64,000 nucleotides of DNA from Limosilactobacillus portuensis (lineage in GTDB: Bacteria; Bacillota; Bacilli; Lactobacillales; Lactobacillaceae): NCBI RefSeq assembly GCF_014838735.1, contig NZ_JABUXQ010000010.1, forward strand, positions 1-64,000, written 5' to 3'. The notes under the pieces were generated by a model. It was not told the origin of the DNA. It was given only the letters and a program-made list of their open reading frames with translations, and did not search any database. The position numbers and the translations under genes were made by a program. Positions 44,431-53,284 of the stretch are shown here, piece after piece. Position 1 is the first letter of the stretch. Every line of letters starts with the position of its first letter.

Positions 44431-46395
44431 ATGAATCGATCAGAACTAACAAATTCGACAACTCATTATAAAATGTATAAAAGCGGTCGAAAGTGGATGT
44501 TCGCTGGTTTAACTGCAGTTACCTTGCTAACAGCAACCGGTGCTGTAGCTCATGCCGATGAGACGCAACAACAAACTAGCAACAACGCCACCGAAGTCAC
44601 TGCTAACACCAATTCTAATAGTAATAATACTGACAGTAGCGCTGCCGATACTGTTGCTAGTCAAAGTGCCAACACCAGCAATAACAGTGAAGTCATTTCT
44701 GCAACTGTTGCGGCATCAAATGTTAAAGTAACTAGTGCTGCAGTTAGTGCTGCCAGTGCTGCTACCTCCACTGTTGCTTCGGCTTCTTCTGCAAGCTCTA
44801 CTCCAGCATCTGCTACGAGTTCTGCAGTCGCACCACAATCAGCAACCGCTTCTGCTAACACAACAGCAGCTTATGCAGCTCAAGCTCCGGCATCTTCAGT
44901 TGATTTAAATTCTCTTCACTTTAGCAACAACTCTCGTTCGCAACAGTTCATTCAAAGCGTTGCTCAAGGGGCAATTGATGGTTGGAACCAATACCGTGTT
45001 CTCCCATCCATTACTGTTGCTCAAGCGATCCTTGAAAGTGGCTGGGGACAATCAAGCCTGTCAACTAGCGCTCATAACCTTTTTGGAATTAAGGGTTCTT
45101 ACAATGGTCACTCAGTAGTAATGCGGACTCGAGAAGTCTACGGTGGTCGTTCCGTTTACGTTAATGCTAACTTCCGGGCATATGCCAATAACTCTGAATC
45201 AGTAACCGATCATGGACGATTCTTAAATGTTAACAGTCGTTACCGGAACCTACTCGGTGATACTAATTATGTTTCAGTTGCTAACAAGCTTCGTCAAGAT
45301 GGTTACGCAACCGACCCGAGCTATGCAAACTCATTGATTAACCTTGTTCGGACATATAACTTGACCCAACTTGATTCAGTTGCTTTCTCAGGTAAGGTTG
45401 TTACTAACAAGAACAATAATGGTGATAACAGTAGTTACAATAGCGGTAGTTCAAGGGTAAGCAATACTGGTTACTACACTGTTCAATCTGGCGATACTCT
45501 TTCCGGAATTGCCAACCGTTTCAGCACTACCGTTAACCACCTTGCTTCATTAAACGATATTAGTAATCCAAACCGGATTTATGTTGGTCAACGACTCCTT
45601 GTTCGGCAACAAACCAGCTCACAGACTAATACCAACAACACTAATACTTCAAGTAATACTACTAACACCAGTTCTAGTGCTACCGGTACATATACCGTTC
45701 AATCTGGTGATACCCTTTCCGGAATTGCCAACAAATTTGGTACCAATTATGAATCATTGGCAAATCTGAATAACATTTCTAACCCGAACCGGATTTATGT
45801 TGGTCAGGTATTAAAATTAAGTGCTAATTCAAATACAGCTAGTTCCGCTCATCAAGCAACCACTAATGCTACTCCAGCAGGCAGTTACAGTGTCAAGGCT
45901 GGTGACTCGCTTTCCGCAATTGCTGCCCGGTACGGAATGAGCTACGAAACTCTGGCTCGCTTGAATAACATTTCTAATCCAAACCGGATTTACGTTGGTC
46001 AAGTATTAAAATTAAGCTCTGGTTCTACTGTTTCAAATGTTGTTAACCACTCCACTGCTTCAGCTGCTGGATCCTACACTGTTAAGAGTGGTGATTCACT
46101 TTCCGCAATCGCTGCCCGGTATGGAATGAGCTACGAAACTTTGGCCCGCTTAAATAACATTTCTGATCCAAACCGAATTTATGTTGGTCAAACTCTTAAC
46201 CTTGGTACTTCAGGCCACACAAGCCATCATTATACAGCAAGCTCATCAAGCAACGGTGGTTCCTACACCATCCAAGCTGGTGACACCCTTTCCGCAATTG
46301 CTGCTCGATACGGAATGAGCTACGAAACCTTAGCTCGCTTAAACAACATTTCTGATCCAAACCGAATTGTTGCAGGACAACGAATCGTTCTCTAA
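44431..46395 (+). CDS. Secreted N-acetylglucosaminidase with five LysM domains (654 aa)
   Basis: Signal peptide ([16 protein letters not shown], cleaved near ALA-type VAHADE about 43), a Ser/Thr/Ala/Asn-rich region to about 150, a GH73-type glucosaminidase domain (about 160-310) with catalytic Glu202 in AILESGWG and NLFGIKGSY, and five LysM repeats (about 348-391, 420-462, 485-528, 547-590, 611-654). It hydrolyses peptidoglycan and binds it non-covalently. LysM 3-5 are almost identical ([20 protein letters not shown]), indicating recent duplication. RBS AGGGGGAGTCAGAAAA. Monocistronic with a strong terminator. Confidence 0.93.
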   Translation: MNRSELTNSTTHYKMYKSGRKWMFAGLTAVTLLTATGAVAHADETQQQTSNNATEVTANTNSNSNNTDSSAADTVASQSANTSNNSEVISATVAASNVKVTSAAVSAASAATSTVASASSASSTPASATSSAVAPQSATASANTTAAYAAQAPASSVDLNSLHFSNNSRSQQFIQSVAQGAIDGWNQYRVLPSITVAQAILESGWGQSSLSTSAHNLFGIKGSYNGHSVVMRTREVYGGRSVYVNANFRAYANNSESVTDHGRFLNVNSRYRNLLGDTNYVSVANKLRQDGYATDPSYANSLINLVRTYNLTQLDSVAFSGKVVTNKNNNGDNSSYNSGSSRVSNTGYYTVQSGDTLSGIANRFSTTVNHLASLNDISNPNRIYVGQRLLVRQQTSSQTNTNNTNTSSNTTNTSSSATGTYTVQSGDTLSGIANKFGTNYESLANLNNISNPNRIYVGQVLKLSANSNTASSAHQATTNATPAGSYSVKAGDSLSAIAARYGMSYETLARLNNISNPNRIYVGQVLKLSSGSTVSNVVNHSTASAAGSYTVKSGDSLSAIAARYGMSYETLARLNNISDPNRIYVGQTLNLGTSGHTSHHYTASSSSNGGSYTIQAGDTLSAIAARYGMSYETLARLNNISDPNRIVAGQRIVL

Positions 46396-46417
46396 TCAAA
46401 TAATTAAATCATTAAAA

Positions 46418-46463
46418 TAATGCGCTTAAGCATGATAAAGCAATCATACTTAAGCGCATTTGT
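46418..46463. terminator. Rho-independent terminator
   Basis: AATGCGCTTAAGCATGAT / ATCATACTTAAGCGCATT stem-loop behind the LysM hydrolase. Confidence 0.88.
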
Positions 46464-46530
46464 TATATAATAGAGTTATATGTTATTGATATGTTTTGGC
46501 CTGTGTTTAGATAGTGAGAAGGGTGATTAC

Positions 46531-46842
46531 ATGATTAGTCAAACGGGGAGAGCCTTTGCTGATATAGAGGAGATTAGCCAATTATTTAAGTTACTTGGTA
46601 ATCCGAAACGACTACAATTACTATACCTCTTAATTCAAGATTCAATGAGCGTAACGGAAATTAGTCAACGAATGAAGTGGGAACAATCAGGGGTATCCCA
46701 CCAACTACAGCTACTCCGTAAGTTTAATTTAGTTGAACAGAGACGCGACGGAAAAACAATTATCTACCGCCTTGAAGATCCGCAAGTAATGACGCTAATC
46801 GCAGATGTGCTTTCACATGCAGAGCAAATAATTCACCGGTAA
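46531..46842 (+). CDS. ArsR/SmtB-family regulator (103 aa)
   Basis: A compact winged helix: FKLLGNPKRLQLLYLLIQDS, then VTEISQRMKWEQSGVSHQLQ (recognition helix), then the wing RRDGKTIIYRLEDPQV. No cysteine pair is seen, so metal sensing through α3N Cys is unlikely; a late Asp/His helix (IADVLSHAEQIIH) could be an α5 metal site. The target is unclear since no transporter adjoins. The ATG at 46531 has GAAGGGTGATTAC; the longer frame does not. Confidence 0.82.
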   Translation: MISQTGRAFADIEEISQLFKLLGNPKRLQLLYLLIQDSMSVTEISQRMKWEQSGVSHQLQLLRKFNLVEQRRDGKTIIYRLEDPQVMTLIADVLSHAEQIIHR

Positions 46843-46856
46843 TCTTTAAAATGTGA

Positions 46857-46912
46857 TAATAAACGGACACCAACAGTTCGATAGACTGAACTTTGGGTGT
46901 CCGTTTATTATC
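46857..46912. terminator. Bidirectional terminator
   Basis: ATAATAAACGGACACC / GGTGTCCGTTTATTAT with an inner AGTTC / GAACT pair. Ends the arsR-type gene and the convergent small gene. Confidence 0.88.
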
Positions 46913-46946
46913 CTTGCAGGTTACCTAGTGGCTCATCCCATAGAGA

Positions 46947-47183
46947 CTAAGTAAATTTTAAAGCAATCTGCTCTTTCGCCATAATGTCCCGAATCACAAC
47001 TTCCTTCCCATCATGAAAATCGCTATCGGTTAACCGAAAGCTTGGGTGACTATGTGCATAAAACTTAAAATAATATGTTGGTGTCGTTGTTAAATCCTCC
47101 ACTTTGAGTACGCCAGTGGAACCGTCAGAACAATTAAATTCTTGAGTTGCATTCTTTTTGCCTTGAATATAAACCGTCGTCAT
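46947..47183 (-). CDS. Hypothetical protein (78 aa)
   Basis: A small soluble β-rich protein (TTVYIQGKKNATQEFNCSDG ... TPTYYFKFYAHSHPSFRLTD). I do not recognise the family. The ATG at 47183 is preferred, with TGGAGGTGTTGAGA upstream; the five-residue longer frame starts at that site. Monocistronic between two terminators. Confidence 0.7.
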   Translation of the reverse strand: MTTVYIQGKKNATQEFNCSDGSTGVLKVEDLTTTPTYYFKFYAHSHPSFRLTDSDFHDGKEVVIRDIMAKEQIALKFT

Positions 47184-47296
47184 TCTCAACACCTCCATTA
47201 TTTATTATACCGCTATTTTCGGATAACCTAAAAATATTTTTTGAGTTTTATCATAAAATAGTCATTTTTGTTAAAATAGTATATTAACCACTAAAA

Positions 47297-47342
47297 AAGA
47301 GCATTCTAACCGTCAGCGATGACTAGTTAGTTATGCTCCTTA
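47297..47342. terminator. Terminator-like hairpin
   Basis: GAGCATTCTAAC / GTTAGTTATGCTC imperfect stem downstream of the MacB-like gene, T-rich on both sides. Confidence 0.6.
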
Positions 47343-47366
47343 TTCAATATTATTTGTTTCTGATTT

Positions 47367-49346
47367 TTAATCCGCCGCAAGCGCATCAATTGGGTTTAAG
47401 TTAGCTGCTCGTCGTGCTGGTAATAAGGCGGCTAAGAACGATATTACTAACGCTACCGCAAAGGCAAAAGCAATATTACCAAAAGTGATTTGAATAATAT
47501 TATATTTAATCAAGTGGTACAAGCCATGATTAATTGCTAATGTAACAACAAGAACAATAATCAATGCTAAGATTGCCGAGAAAAAGCCAATAAATAATGA
47601 TTCAGACGTAAATAACCGTCGAATGTCTTTCTTTCGTTCACCCAGTGCTCTTAGGATCCCAATTTCCTTGGTTCGCTCTGAAACCGACATATACATCGTT
47701 ACAATAATCATCAAGGCAGAAACAAGTAATGAAATTCCGGCAATCGCAGCTAGTAATGTCGAGGCTAATTTAACATACGTATTAACAGTCTTTAAAATTG
47801 AGCCAACTGTTACTGCACCTAAAATTCGTTTATTCTGACCGTCACGTAAATTATTAACCCGATCAGCAACGGTCTGTACCTGATTCAGATCCTTAACATT
47901 GACAGAAAGAAAGTTAGGCTGGACGCTACCATTAGCTTCCCGAATCATCTTGGTTAGAGTTGCAGAATTAATCGAAGTCCGCACGCTAGTACCGTTAGAA
48001 ATTCCTGATACCTTGACATTCCCCTCTGCTTGCACAGGCTTCCCCGAATCATCAACCCAGTTAAAACTAAGCTTAACCGTTTTCCCAATTAATTGTCGAT
48101 AGTTCTTAGCACTACTTAATTGGATTGCCTGTTGCTTAGTTAGGACAATTTCGCCATTACCCGGCTTATGGCCGTTAGTAATTCCTCTAGTAGTAGTTGA
48201 ATTAGTCCAACTATCCATTGAAGTGCCACTTTGTTGAAGATCCTTGTATGATAACCGATAACTTGGTATCGTATATCCTTTTTCAACGGAAGAGATTCCG
48301 GCAATTTTCTTCACCCGATTGATCTCACTCTGTTTAATAAACATTGATTGGGGATCAGCCATCATATTCTGGGTCGACATCTGTAACTGATCCTGCGTCA
48401 TCTTTTTTCCAGTCGTGTTCTTTAAAATCGTCACACTTCGCGGATTAGCTAGTGAGTTAATTTGATCCTGAATATAACCGTTTACCCCATTTCCTAGACC
48501 GCTAAACAACAGAACCGCAAATATCCCAATTGCAGTACCTAGCATTATTAGCGAATTTCGCCAAAAATTATACATCAAATGCTTAAACGCGGTCCGGTAG
48601 CTTGCCATTGCCGGAAGAACCCGCGATTGGAGGTGTTCTGGATCATCCGGAATCGGGTATGCCGGTCTAAGCCTTTCGTCCCCATCAATTTTTCCGTCTG
48701 CAAGATGAACAATTCGGGTTCCGTGATTTGCTACTTCTTGTGAGTGAGTAACGGCAATTACTAGTTTCCCGTCTTTTGCAATATCATCCAGAAGGTTCAA
48801 TACTTCTTTCGTATTCTCAGAATCTAGGGCTCCTGTCGGTTCATCGGCAATGATTAATTGCGGGTCACTAGCTAGTGCCCGCGCAATTGCGACCCGTTGC
48901 TTTTGTCCACCAGATAAATGATTAGGATGTTTATTTACTTGGTCCGCTAGTCCAACTCGCTCAAGTAGTTCTAATGCCCGCTTTCGTCGAGCTGCTTTAT
49001 CCAGAGTTGTCATATCAAGAGCAATCAAGACATTGTCAAGAACTGTTAGATGGGAAATCAAGTTATACGACTGATAAATATAACCAACAGTAGAGCGCCG
49101 ATAGTTATCTAGCTGCTTCTCCTTACTGTGATCAATTATTTTCCCATCAACGATTACTTTCCCCTTAAAATTACGGTCTAAGCCCCCAATGATATTCATT
49201 AAAGTAGACTTTCCACCACCGGATTCCCCAAGAATTGAAACAAATTCACCACGTTCAAAAGAAAGGTCAATTCCTTTGAGTACAGGAAATTTCTGTTTAT
49301 CCAGGTAATATGCTTTGCGGATATCCTTTAATTCCAGAAAGGCCAT
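47367..49346 (-). CDS. MacB-like ABC transporter, fused ATPase and permease (659 aa)
   Basis: Residues 1-230 are an ATPase (Walker A GESGGGKSTLMNIIGG, signature LSGGQKQRVAIARAL, Walker B LIIADEPTGALDS, switch VTHSQ). Residues 250-659 are an MacB-type permease with one TM helix, a ~230-residue extracellular domain and three late helices (FtsX core MSVSERTKEIGILRALGERK). Fusions of this order move peptides or lipoproteins mechanically across the envelope; substrate unknown. ATG after AAGGAGGAAACT. It follows the TetR-permease-ATPase genes but has its own promoter region. Confidence 0.88.
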   Translation of the reverse strand: MAFLELKDIRKAYYLDKQKFPVLKGIDLSFERGEFVSILGESGGGKSTLMNIIGGLDRNFKGKVIVDGKIIDHSKEKQLDNYRRSTVGYIYQSYNLISHLTVLDNVLIALDMTTLDKAARRKRALELLERVGLADQVNKHPNHLSGGQKQRVAIARALASDPQLIIADEPTGALDSENTKEVLNLLDDIAKDGKLVIAVTHSQEVANHGTRIVHLADGKIDGDERLRPAYPIPDDPEHLQSRVLPAMASYRTAFKHLMYNFWRNSLIMLGTAIGIFAVLLFSGLGNGVNGYIQDQINSLANPRSVTILKNTTGKKMTQDQLQMSTQNMMADPQSMFIKQSEINRVKKIAGISSVEKGYTIPSYRLSYKDLQQSGTSMDSWTNSTTTRGITNGHKPGNGEIVLTKQQAIQLSSAKNYRQLIGKTVKLSFNWVDDSGKPVQAEGNVKVSGISNGTSVRTSINSATLTKMIREANGSVQPNFLSVNVKDLNQVQTVADRVNNLRDGQNKRILGAVTVGSILKTVNTYVKLASTLLAAIAGISLLVSALMIIVTMYMSVSERTKEIGILRALGERKKDIRRLFTSESLFIGFFSAILALIIVLVVTLAINHGLYHLIKYNIIQITFGNIAFAFAVALVISFLAALLPARRAANLNPIDALAAD

Positions 49347-49455
49347 AGTTTCCTCCTTAACTGTTTTATCTAAACACTTATTAACATAAAGATTATATCA
49401 AGGTTACCACGCTTATAAAATTACCTTGGATAATTCTAAATTAAATCTTATTATC

Positions 49456-49470
49456 ATTTCCCGGGAAATT
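49456..49470. promoter_or_regulatory. Palindrome shared with the XRE membrane regulator promoter
   Basis: ATTTCCCGGGAAAT, the same 14-bp palindrome as near 29.87 kb, about 110 bases upstream of the MacB-like start and directly after the preceding ATPase stop. A TATAAT-like box (GATATAATC on the minus strand) lies between it and the start. Confidence 0.4.
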
Positions 49471-50155
49471 ATTGGTAAACTTTTTCGCGTTTTAGTTTAC
49501 CATCCTCCAATTGATAAATCTTATCAGCAAATTGACGTAACCGAAGATCGTGAGTTACTACAATTACCGCCTTGTTTCGCTCAGCAGCTAATTCTTTTAA
49601 TAGTTTTCCAACCATTTCCACCCGATCGCTATCAAGAGCAGATGTTGGTTCGTCAGCTAAAACAATTTGTGGTTCCGTATAGAGTGCCCGGGCAATTGCA
49701 ACCCGTTGATTTTGCCCACCAGAAAGTTCCGCTGGATACTGTTTTAATAATTTTTCAATCCCAAGTTCATCTAATAATTTATGGAATTCTTCTTGATCCA
49801 TATTGCCATCTTCCTTCACCTGCTGGACTAGCTTAAATTGGTCAGCAATGTTTAGGTATGGTAATAAATTATATGATTGAAGGATAAAGCCAATTTTATT
49901 TAGCCGAAATTGATCGCGCTTCTTACTCGGGAGGCTCAAGAAATCTTGACCATCAATGATTACTTTCCCGCTATCCGGTGTTTGAAGGCCACCCGCAATC
50001 GTAAGAAATGTACTTTTGCCAGAACCAGAAGGCCCAAGAACTAAACATAGTTCACCAAGGTCGGCCGCAAAATTAACATCCTTCAACACCTGAACTTTAC
50101 CAATTCCCTTGCCGAAAGACTTATTTACATTCTCTAACTTTATGGCTGTTTTCAT
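49469..50155 (-). CDS. ABC transporter ATP-binding protein, LolD/MacB-type (228 aa)
   Basis: Walker A GPSGSGKSTFLTIAGG, Q-loop FILQSYNLLPYL, signature LSGGQNQRVAIARAL, Walker B IVLADEPTSALDS, switch His VVTHD. It forms the energising subunit for the permease directly upstream (11-base gap). The pair is under the TetR repressor at the head of the operon. Ribosome site GGGGAGAATA. Substrate unknown; drug or peptide export is likely from regulation. Confidence 0.9.
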   Translation of the reverse strand: MKTAIKLENVNKSFGKGIGKVQVLKDVNFAADLGELCLVLGPSGSGKSTFLTIAGGLQTPDSGKVIIDGQDFLSLPSKKRDQFRLNKIGFILQSYNLLPYLNIADQFKLVQQVKEDGNMDQEEFHKLLDELGIEKLLKQYPAELSGGQNQRVAIARALYTEPQIVLADEPTSALDSDRVEMVGKLLKELAAERNKAVIVVTHDLRLRQFADKIYQLEDGKLKREKVYQ

Positions 50156-50166
50156 TATTCTCTCCC

Positions 50167-51240
50167 CTAATTAAGTGCCTCAACTGGATCAATCTTAAGA
50201 ATTAGTCTTACAGGTAATAACGCACCAAGTATTCCTAAAACAATCATCACAGCAGATAATCCTAAGATTAAGGGCCAGTTCATCAAGATTGGTACCGTGG
50301 TTGGTAACATCAGTGAAGTTAGTTCAGTTAAAATAATTCCTCCAATATCACCGACAAGAACCAAGATTACTGCCTGAGCTAACGTTGAACTGATCAAGTG
50401 CTTGGCAGGAACTCCTTGAGCCCTAAGGACAGCAAAATGAGCCATTTTCTGCATTGTTAAGATATAGAGGAAAACGGCAATGATAATCAATGAAATTACC
50501 ATTAAAAATGAAATCATAAAGATGAACGTTGTATTCTGAGCTCGGTAACCTGGCAACTTATCAATAAATTCTTTTACTGGATAGTGAGCTAGTTTAGGTT
50601 CCCTACTAGCTGCTTGTTTCTGATCACTAAAAATACCACTAGCAACAATTGAATTATTTACTCCCTTTAATTTTCGCCATGTCCCTAAGCTGCCATATGC
50701 AATTGGTGCAATATTTAGTTTTGCGTTTTTCGCAAAGCCAACAACTTCATATTTTTGCGAAAGTGAATTTAAAGTAACTTTCTTTCCTAAGCGATAACCC
50801 TTATCTTTCAGACTCTCATCCAAGACAATCTGATGATCATTCTTTGCCCGATGTCCACTGACTAGTTCTAACTGGTCTTGATAAATAAATTGATCACGCG
50901 CTAGCCCGACAAACTGGATGTTTTCCTTATGACGATTTGTTTTATCGGTTGTTTCAATGACTACCGGTGCCGCCCCGACAAGCGCATCATTTTTAGAGAG
51001 GCCTTTAATTTGATCCTTTGCAATTAATGATTGGCTAAGACTATCGTTACTATCCTTATTCAAGAATACTGTCTGAGTATCCCAGGACTTTATTGCTGCC
51101 GTATTTTCGTTCGCTAGTCCCAGCATTAATCCCATTAAGATCAGCATTAAATAGCTAATCAAGATAAACATCGCCATTATTAGGCCATAGCGAAATTTTT
51201 CATGTAAAATTTCTTTAATTGCTAAAAACATCTTAATCAC
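50167..51240 (-). CDS. FtsX/MacB-type ABC permease (357 aa)
   Basis: One N-terminal helix, an extracellular β-rich domain (about 50-230), then three C-terminal helices with the FtsX-core (TMQKMAHFAVLRAQGVPAKH, then PVRLILKIDPVEALN at the end). The GTG start overlaps the TetR stop codon (GTGA), a sign of translational coupling; an ATG three codons later is the alternative. It pairs with the ATPase that follows. Confidence 0.86.
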   Translation of the reverse strand: MIKMFLAIKEILHEKFRYGLIMAMFILISYLMLILMGLMLGLANENTAAIKSWDTQTVFLNKDSNDSLSQSLIAKDQIKGLSKNDALVGAAPVVIETTDKTNRHKENIQFVGLARDQFIYQDQLELVSGHRAKNDHQIVLDESLKDKGYRLGKKVTLNSLSQKYEVVGFAKNAKLNIAPIAYGSLGTWRKLKGVNNSIVASGIFSDQKQAASREPKLAHYPVKEFIDKLPGYRAQNTTFIFMISFLMVISLIIIAVFLYILTMQKMAHFAVLRAQGVPAKHLISSTLAQAVILVLVGDIGGIILTELTSLMLPTTVPILMNWPLILGLSAVMIVLGILGALLPVRLILKIDPVEALN

Positions 51241-51755
51241 GCTTTCTTTGTCAGAAGTCGAATTGCTTCATAACATCGTTCAATAATTTGTTTTTCTTTC
51301 TCTGGAGATTGGAGGCTCTCCTTGATTGCCTCATGGCTTAATACCATCACTCCCCACTCCCGACTATCTTTTGGTTGCGGCGCCATAGTGTGACTCGACT
51401 TAACTAGGTTTTCATTTACTTGAAAATGAAGCCTAATCAAATCTTGATACGGACTGCCATTAACCGCATCTAAAAATTCTTTAATCTGTTTCCGGTACTC
51501 TTCTGCACTAAGTATTTGATTACTATTCGTGATCTTTTCATGAATTTCAACCATTGCTTGTTGGTAAAGATAAGTATATGCATCTTGCAAATCATTAAAG
51601 TACTTGTAAAAAGCCCCACGAGCAATCCCAGCTTCTTTAACAATCCGTGCAACTTGTGCTTCAGAAACACTATGATTACTAAACTCCAACAATAGTGACT
51701 GAGTGATCTTTTGCTTTTTATCTTCATTTAGATTTAGAAAAGTTGTGCTTGGCAT
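51237..51755 (-). CDS. TetR-family repressor of the ABC operon (172 aa)
   Basis: N-terminal TetR helix-turn-helix (KITQSLLLEFSNHSVSEAQV, then IARGAFYKYFNDLQDAYTYL), then a helical ligand domain with no recognised pocket. The ATG at 51755 is used because CGGAGGAATTACA precedes it; the longer frame starts within the operator. First gene of the operon; two perfect palindromes flank its promoter, so it represses itself, the permease and the ATPase. Confidence 0.9.
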   Translation of the reverse strand: MPSTTFLNLNEDKKQKITQSLLLEFSNHSVSEAQVARIVKEAGIARGAFYKYFNDLQDAYTYLYQQAMVEIHEKITNSNQILSAEEYRKQIKEFLDAVNGSPYQDLIRLHFQVNENLVKSSHTMAPQPKDSREWGVMVLSHEAIKESLQSPEKEKQIIERCYEAIRLLTKKA

Positions 51756-51777
51756 TGTAATTCCTCCGTTGTTCAAT

Positions 51778-51834
51778 TGACACCGTGTCACTTTTTGATT
51801 GAATTAATATTAACATTTAGGTGACACCGTGTCA
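51778..51834 (-). promoter_or_regulatory. TetR-type promoter with two identical operators
   Basis: The perfect palindrome TGACACCGTGTCA occurs at 51778-51790 and 51822-51834, 44 bases apart. Between them the minus strand has -35 TTGACA (51830-51835, overlapping one operator), a 17-base spacer and -10 TAATAT (51807-51812). The second operator covers the start of the transcript. Confidence 0.82.
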
Positions 51835-51840
51835 ACTTTG

Positions 51841-51881
51841 GAGTAAAAAAAGAGAATCAGAAAATTTTTCCTGATTCTCAG
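51841..51881. terminator. Rho-independent terminator
   Basis: GAGAATCAG / CTGATTCTC stem followed on the minus strand by a T-run, ending the alcohol dehydrogenase pseudogene. Confidence 0.8.
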
Positions 51882-51889
51882 CTTTTGTT

Positions 51890-52904
51890 TTACGCTTCTT
51901 CCCCGGCTAACTTAACAACTGCCTTAGAAACACCATCAATTCGACCATTTACAAAGTCATCAACTTCCTTAAGGTCAAATTCGTGAGAAAGCAATGGCAA
52001 GACATCAACCTTCCCTGAACCCATCAAAGCAATGGCATCTTCAAAGCAGTAAGGGTTAATGAAGGCCCCCTTGAATGGTTAATTGCTTTTGGAATACTTC
52101 ATAACTGTTAATGGAGAACTTATCATCTGGATTCCCAACACCAAACATCAATACTTGACCACCGCGAGCAGCTGCTTCAACCGCTTGTTCTTGAGTTTCT
52201 GGACGGCCAACTGCTTCAATAACAATGTCGTAAGTATCGTTAGGGATCTTTTCACCCTTAGCGGTATTAATGGTCTTTGCACCAAACTTGTCATGGTTTA
52301 ACTTCAGCTTGTCTTCAGAAAGACCACTCAAAGTAACTTCTTCTACCCCTTGAGCAAGTAAAGTCTGAACGAAAAGTTGTCCCATGAAGCCATCACCAAT
52401 AACCAATACTTTTTGGTATGGGTGCAATTCAAGAAGGTCGACCCCGTGAACGGCACATGAAAGTGGTTCAGTAACCGCAGCAGCCTTTAATGAAAGACTG
52501 TCAGGAATTGGGTAAACAACCTTAGCTGGTGCAGTGAAGTAGTCTTCGAAGCCACCATCACGAGTAACACCAACAGCATCCAAGTGTTCACAAAGTTCTG
52601 GACGGGATGTCCGGCAGTACTTACATTCGCCACAGTAAATGTTAGGGTCAACAGAAACCCGGTCCCCTACTTTAACATTTTTAACTTCTGAACCAACCTT
52701 AGCAACTACACCGGAGTTTTCGTGTCCTAATACGATTGGCGGAACAGCATCTGCTGAACCTGGTAAACCAGCATAAAGTGCGTGATCAGTTCCACAAATA
52801 CCCGCATAAGCAGTGTGAACAAGCACTTCATCAGGCTTAATTTCTGGCATATCAACGTCTTTAACTTCTAAGTTCTTAACAGCAGTTAATACAAGAGCTT
52901 TCAT
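51890..52904 (-). pseudogene. Zinc-dependent alcohol/polyol dehydrogenase, frameshifted
   Basis: MDR-family enzyme with the catalytic-zinc residues (GICGTDHALYAG, GHENSG), four structural-zinc cysteines (YCGECKYCRTSRPELC), and the NAD loop VLVIGDGFMGQ. After LTIQGGLH the frame stops. An extra G in a five-G run (52066-52070) is responsible; with four Gs the protein continues AFINPYCFEDAIALMGSGKV to a TAA at 51890-51892, giving 337 residues. Relatives oxidise L-threonine, butanediol or sorbitol. A homopolymer indel, so a sequencing error is a real alternative. Confidence 0.85.
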
Positions 52905-52960
52905 TACTAATACCTCGCTTGTGAAATGTTTCTTTTAACTTATGCGTTTGATTATAATCG

Positions 52961-52974
52961 AATTAACGCTTTGA
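52961..52974 (-). promoter_or_regulatory. Candidate cre site of the dehydrogenase gene
   Basis: TCAAAGCGTTAATT on the minus strand agrees with the cre consensus at 12 of 14 positions, about 57 bases before the start codon. A second 12/14 match is at 53087-53100 (TGAAAGCGGTTCGA). Weak evidence on its own. Confidence 0.4.
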
Positions 52975-53194
52975 TATCAACCGGTTAACATAGATTTCTT
53001 CTACTATCTTAGTTATTTCATTTCTCGTTTCTTTTTTTAGAAATAATTAACTAATTTTATGAATTTTAAATTTTATTTTCGCTTTTTGAAAGCGGTTCGA
53101 TCCTCATTAGGTCAACCAAAATTTGTCTTTTGCTTTTCCTCATTTCATTAACAAGGCCCGTCAAATAGGCGATCTTCCATTGTAGTATATTATT

Positions 53195-53212
53195 TTTTAT
53201 GTTACCCTAAAA
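53195..53212. promoter_or_regulatory. Candidate MntR box upstream of mntH
   Basis: TTTTATGTTACCCTAAAA approximates the TTTTAGGTTAACCTAAAA pattern of DtxR/MntR operators. It lies 73 bases before the mntH start, where a manganese repressor site is expected. Region 52905-53284 holds no gene. Confidence 0.45.
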
Positions 53213-53284
53213 AAGTAATCAATTTAAGTTAACTGATCTGTTCAATTTGTGTTAACAAAAAAAAAGATGAAAGGTGGATTTGGC

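Noticed and set aside
44661-44861. Open frame on the minus strand within the Ser/Ala-rich part of the LysM hydrolase
   Set aside because: Low-complexity coding DNA yields a long antisense frame by chance; no start signal.
45474-46392. Regular ~190-base DNA repeats that could suggest a tandem array or CRISPR
   Set aside because: They are in frame and encode the five LysM domains of the glucosaminidase; spacing and translation explain them fully.
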